From Chlorokybus atmophyticus (Eukaryota; Streptophyta; Chlorokybophyceae; Chlorokybales; Chlorokybaceae), in assembly GCA_009103225.1 (NCBI GenBank), contig RHPI01001259.1, positions 23,983-87,982 of the forward strand: a stretch of DNA of 64,000 nucleotides, given 5' to 3'. The number at the start of each line of letters is the position of its first letter. The stretch's first letter is position 1. The notes beneath the pieces are model-generated. The model did no database searches. It was not told where the DNA came from and saw only the letters and a list, made by a program, of their open reading frames with translations. Of the stretch, positions 60,894-64,000 are shown one piece after another. The translations under genes and the position numbers were made by a program.

Positions 60894-61419
60894 ACGAATC
60901 ACCAAACCGCTCGGAACTCACACGCGTGCAATAAGCCGTGCAGATGTGAATGCATTTGTGTGTCAAGTTACTAAGTGAATGAGGCACGATTGAATACCTG
61001 CGCATGTGTGGCTGTATTGTTGGATAATTCAACACGCGCGGTAGATGTAGAACTGGACGGGTTCAAAACCAGCGAGGATGCAATAAGCGGGGAATCCAAA
61101 TAAACACAATAGATGATTTGAACAGTGGACTCAATGATCTCAATAACTTCAGGTTGTAGTACATGACGACTTAGCGTTGAACTCTGCAACACGTGCCACA
61201 CGAAAGTGATGGCATAATGGCATTGCAGAAATGTGATACTGGCTTTTTTGGCGAGTGCGCGGCGTGTCAGAAAAAATTGTGTCAAGACTCGGTTTGTGGC
61301 CGACTTGACATCAGCGTCGGCAGCCTTGGCACACCGCTTCCATGGCTGCTTCGTCATGTCTGTGCATATGATGCATATATTGATACAGAGAGAATAGCAT
61401 GCACTATCATATAGGCCAA
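60894..61419. other. Open minus-strand frame, unassigned
   Basis: The minus frame 60971-61423 (150 codons) contains TFLQCHYAITFVWHVLQSS and EVIEIIESTVQIIYCVYLDS, plausible protein composition, but no family or splice partners were recognised. Confidence 0.25.
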
Positions 61420-61464
61420 CCATGTCAGAGAGAGCGAGAGCGAGAGCGAGCGAGCGAGAGAGAG

Positions 61465-61537
<73 letters not shown>

Positions 61538-61545
61538 ATGGTTCG
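61420..61545. repeat. (GA)n tract
   Basis: GAGAGCGAG runs passing into pure GA, followed by an N at 61556. Related GA-rich stretches recur at 61750-61810 and 62040-62075, each next to a TGCTGGGCTGACCTGAG-like block. Confidence 0.9.
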
Positions 61546-61552
61546 TGCTCGC

Positions 61553-62630
61553 AGCNGCTGCTGGGCTGACCTGAGCTCGTCAGCTGCCTTGCCACTGGCA
61601 TCACGAGCCTGGCTGCTCTCACCAGGCTGCTTCGTGGCCGAAATGAAGGCTGGAGCACTGCCGGTCGCTTTGGCGGAGTGAAACTTTGCTGAGCTGCAAG
61701 GGAACAAGTGGGGCGAGTGAGGTGCGAGAAACCAAAGATACAAGCACAGCAAGAGATAGGGGAGAGACTCTCTCTGTCAGGGAGAGAGGGGAAAACGAGA
61801 GAGCGAAAGTGAGCACGAACGCGTGCTCAGCTGCTGCTGGGCTGACCTGAGCCCATGGTCAGCCCATGCGCTTTCCACAAAGTGTTGTGCCACACGTCCG
61901 GGAATATGAATCGGCTTCCGTGAGTTAGCCTGGCTGCTCTCGCCAGGCACTGCAATGAAGCTGGGCTTCATTGCAGCATGCGGGCTGCAAGAGAACAGAG
62001 GGAAAGCGAATAAAGCTGCGCATGAAAAAACCCAGACGTGCAGAGAGAGAGGGGGAAACGAGCGAGCGAGAGTGAGTACGAACGGGCTGACCTGAGCCCA
62101 AGGTCAGCCCCTGCGCTTCCATCATGCAGCATGTAATTCAAACAATACAAAACACACAACTTGCCTCAAGGCTTGAAGCAAGCCCACTCTCCTCTTCAGT
62201 GTCTGCAACCTTCAATGTCTGGAAGTTTGATTTGCAACCCAGCAGCAAGCTTGAGAGGGCAACAAAAAGTGTAAGCACATGTTGATACAGATCCAAACAT
62301 GAGATGAGAAACATGAGAGTCAATCCAAGTGAGCGTAATGTACCTTTCCCAACTCGCCAGCGAGCGTCACAAATGGTGCGCACCTGTCCGCACCAAGCAT
62401 TGTCGCTGACATGTACAAACAGTAGCACTGCATGATGCAACAAAGTGACGAGATCAGCACGCTTGTATGTAAGTGAGTGAGTGGTAATTAGGGGTTACGC
62501 ATGCAGCCGTAGTGCACTCACCAGCTTGTTTAGAAGTCAATGACCATGGGTTTCCCGCGCTCATTGGTAGCATCAATCAGCTGGGCTGCTTTGATTGACC
62601 TTCTCCTCTATACGTTAGCAACACAGTTGC
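61553..62630 (-). pseudogene. Thioredoxin-fold-like exons with duplicated 3' exons
   Basis: Minus-strand open pieces in the order of a thioredoxin: KAAQLIDATNERGKPMVIDF (near 62535-62600), a piece with NAWCGQ (near 62380-62420), TLKVADTEEESGLASSLEA (near 62165-62215), then HAAMKPSFIAVPGESSQAN (near 61925-61975) and again APAFISATKQPGESSQARDA (near 61610-61660). The last two match the cis-Pro segment plus the Gly-containing strand. The first piece runs into TAA within a codon or two. A complete WCxxC was not found. Exon joints were not resolved, so this may be a decayed or rearranged gene. Confidence 0.35.
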
Positions 62631-62639
62631 AATCTGTAC

Positions 62640-63540
62640 CGCCAACACTACCACTACGGTGGACCACTACGCATGGTGCATTGACAGTGCTGCACACAGC
62701 GAAGNGCACGTGCGCGCGCACAAACCCACATGCGCACATGCACGCGCACGCATCCGAGAACAGACGCGCGCGCGCACCCACACACACACGCACGCACGCG
62801 CACCCACCCACCACCAACTCCTTGTGTCAAGCAGGACAACTTCACCGTCACCATCACGGGTCCTCCCCCCCCTTGCCCCTATGTAAGTGTGAGTCAGCAA
62901 ACCCAGTGGATGAGTGAACATGCCTGGAGAGAGAATAGTAAATTGTAGTAGAGAGGCTGTGAGAGTGTAGCTACCATACATACATGCTCAAGTATGTGAG
63001 TGAGTGTGAATGTGAGCAGCAAGCCAAGGGATGAGGATTCACATATGTGCGCATTGAGTACAAAGTGTGGTGAATACTTGAATAGCGGGACGGACGGCGG
63101 GTGTGGGTGTATGAGTGCGAGCAGCCAACCGAGTGAACCACATGCCCAGAGCAATCGCAAATTGACTTGAATGCTGTAGTGAGTGAGGGGAGGCAGGGTG
63201 TGACTGAGTGGATGAGTGGAGGGATTGAGTGAGTGTGAGCAGTAAACAGCAAACTGAGTGAATGCGGTCACAACCTGCCCAGATCAATTGAGAGACTCAT
63301 TTGAATTGTAGTGGTGAGTGAGGGGGGGCAGGGTGTAACTGAGTGAGTGAGTGAGTGAGTGAGTAAGTGAGTGTGAGCAGCCAACTGAGTGAATGCGTTA
63401 ACAACCTGCCCATTAATGGGGAATGGGAAACTTGACTTGTAAGTGAGCGAGGGGAGGCAGAGTGTGAGTGAGTGAGTAGCCTGAAGTTTGCCCTGCTAAC
63501 AGTAAGTTTTGTTGTTGTTGTTAGTGTTTCAAGTTGATGG
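62640..63540. repeat. Low-complexity DNA: CA/CGCA run and GTGAGTGAGTG array
   Basis: CACGCGCACG-type repeats at 62700-62815 (with an N at 62705), then an irregular GTGAGTGAG/CAAACTGAGTGAATG array at 62880-63480 in which a unit of roughly 140-150 bp (ending CAGCCAAC.GAGTGAA) seems to recur. No gene supported. Confidence 0.6.
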
Positions 63541-64000
63541 TGCGTGAGTGCACAGTGCTCACCTTCTTCCAGGCTGCAATGCGGCCGATTCGAAGTCGAC
63601 AACGACGACAGCAGTCTGCAGGACAGCTGAGCTGCTGATAGCAGGAGGTGGAAGGGGGGGGACAAAGGCGCCAAGGAGGGAGGTGGGGGGCAGAGAGAGA
63701 GGCGGCAAGGGGAGGAGGGCACAGCGAGAGGAGATTCTCCTGCATGGATCCATGCAACAATAACAAAGGAGGAGGGGCCGCGCCTCTCTCGCTGTGCAGC
63801 ATCCGCCCGTACAGCGGCCACAGCTCGTGCATACTGTAAGTTGTTACGTCGCAGCCCACTGAGAAGGGCGGCGGCGGCGGCGGCAGAGGAGGAGGAAGAG
63901 CGCGCCATATGTGTGCTGCAGGCGCTGACAGAGAACCTACTACAGCTGGCAGTAGGCCTAGCCGCCCAACACAAGCAAGGCACAGCAACAAGCCATCAAC
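63541..64000. other. Unassigned GC-rich end of window
   Basis: On the plus strand, a stretch from about 63837 (Arg/Ala/Glu-rich, then VLQALTENLLQLAVGLAAQH) could be the start of an exon that runs out of the window. GA-rich and GGC-rich tracts make the competing minus frames unreliable. Confidence 0.25.

Larger units (their letters stand above)
57120..60895. other. Mosaic nuclear insert of mitochondrial DNA (NUMT)
   Basis: AT-rich DNA with degraded pieces of at least four mitochondrial genes in mixed orientation: nad7 (-), the 5' end of the small-subunit rRNA (+), nad5 (+) and atp1 (-). A short GC-rich repeat (GGCGCAGTGCGG) is scattered between. All coding pieces carry frameshifts or stops, so this is not working mitochondrial DNA. 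A GC-rich, nuclear-looking segment (about 60060-60600) splits the insert. Trp positions use TGG. Confidence 0.85.

Noticed and set aside
57120-60895. Intact mitochondrial DNA in the contig
   Set aside because: Each coding piece has frameshifts or stops, and gene fragments are truncated.
63297-63991. Long minus-strand frames near the window end
   Set aside because: Rich in Ser, Pro, Leu and Ala from CTC/CCT/GCC simple repeats; no recognisable domain.

Overview
The window is eukaryotic nuclear DNA from an intron-rich protist or alga. Supporting signs are GT-AG and occasional GC-AG introns packed with CA/TG and GCATGC-rich sequence, a spliced cytosolic ribosomal protein gene, a TALE homeobox gene, DIRS and Ty3-type retroelements, and decayed mitochondrial DNA. 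The lineage cannot be fixed. A kangaroo/PAT-like DIRS element, a Ty3-like pol ending in a PHD-like module and a telobox near a ribosomal protein gene recall green algae. The glutamate dehydrogenase is of the animal/protist mitochondrial type. The donor mitochondrion carried nad7, nad5, atp1 and a bacterial-like small-subunit rRNA, so it was gene-rich.

Layout. 1-6306: a nearly complete but decayed DIRS-order retrotransposon with split direct repeats, a spliced gag, RT/RNase H/methyltransferase-like pol, and a tyrosine recombinase on the opposite strand. 6.3-6.8 kb: a broken DM9 (DUF3421) gene. 7.2-9.05 kb: a broken Crinkler/RHS-type effector (PD-ExK nuclease plus kinase-like domain). 9.6-10.7 kb (-): a TALE homeobox gene. 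11.7-14.2 kb (-): a complete ten-exon mitochondrial glutamate dehydrogenase. 14.2-17.7 kb: no gene seen. 17.7-20.85 kb (+): a complete eight-exon GRAM-VASt-TM sterol-transfer-type gene.

21.8-43.6 kb is a duplication-rich accessory block. It holds a P-loop NTPase damaged by an inverted duplication and several intact, truncated and inverted copies of two partner families: an HSPA12-like Hsp70 and an unrecognised coiled-coil family (called family X here) with a conserved five-exon plan. The two families recur head-to-head. Family X has two intact copies (34402-36300 and 41783-43607, both -). The HSPA12-like copies are all damaged. This recurrent divergent pair is the best candidate for an undescribed system here.

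45.7-46.6 kb (-): ribosomal protein eL14. 47.6-49.9 kb (-): a complete six-exon polyamine/spermine-oxidase-like flavoprotein. 49.9-52.9 kb: no gene, but a strong hairpin and a tRNA-like Pol III box pair. 52.95-54.24 kb: remnant of a Ty3-like pol. 57.1-60.9 kb: a mosaic nuclear insert of mitochondrial DNA. 61.4-62.6 kb: (GA)n-rich DNA with thioredoxin-like, apparently duplicated exons on the minus strand. The last 1.4 kb is mainly low complexity. Exon boundaries were placed by hand from splice signals and frame continuity; those of the dehydrogenase, GRAM-VASt, oxidase, eL14 and the two intact family X genes close in frame, except one internal GDH junction noted below.
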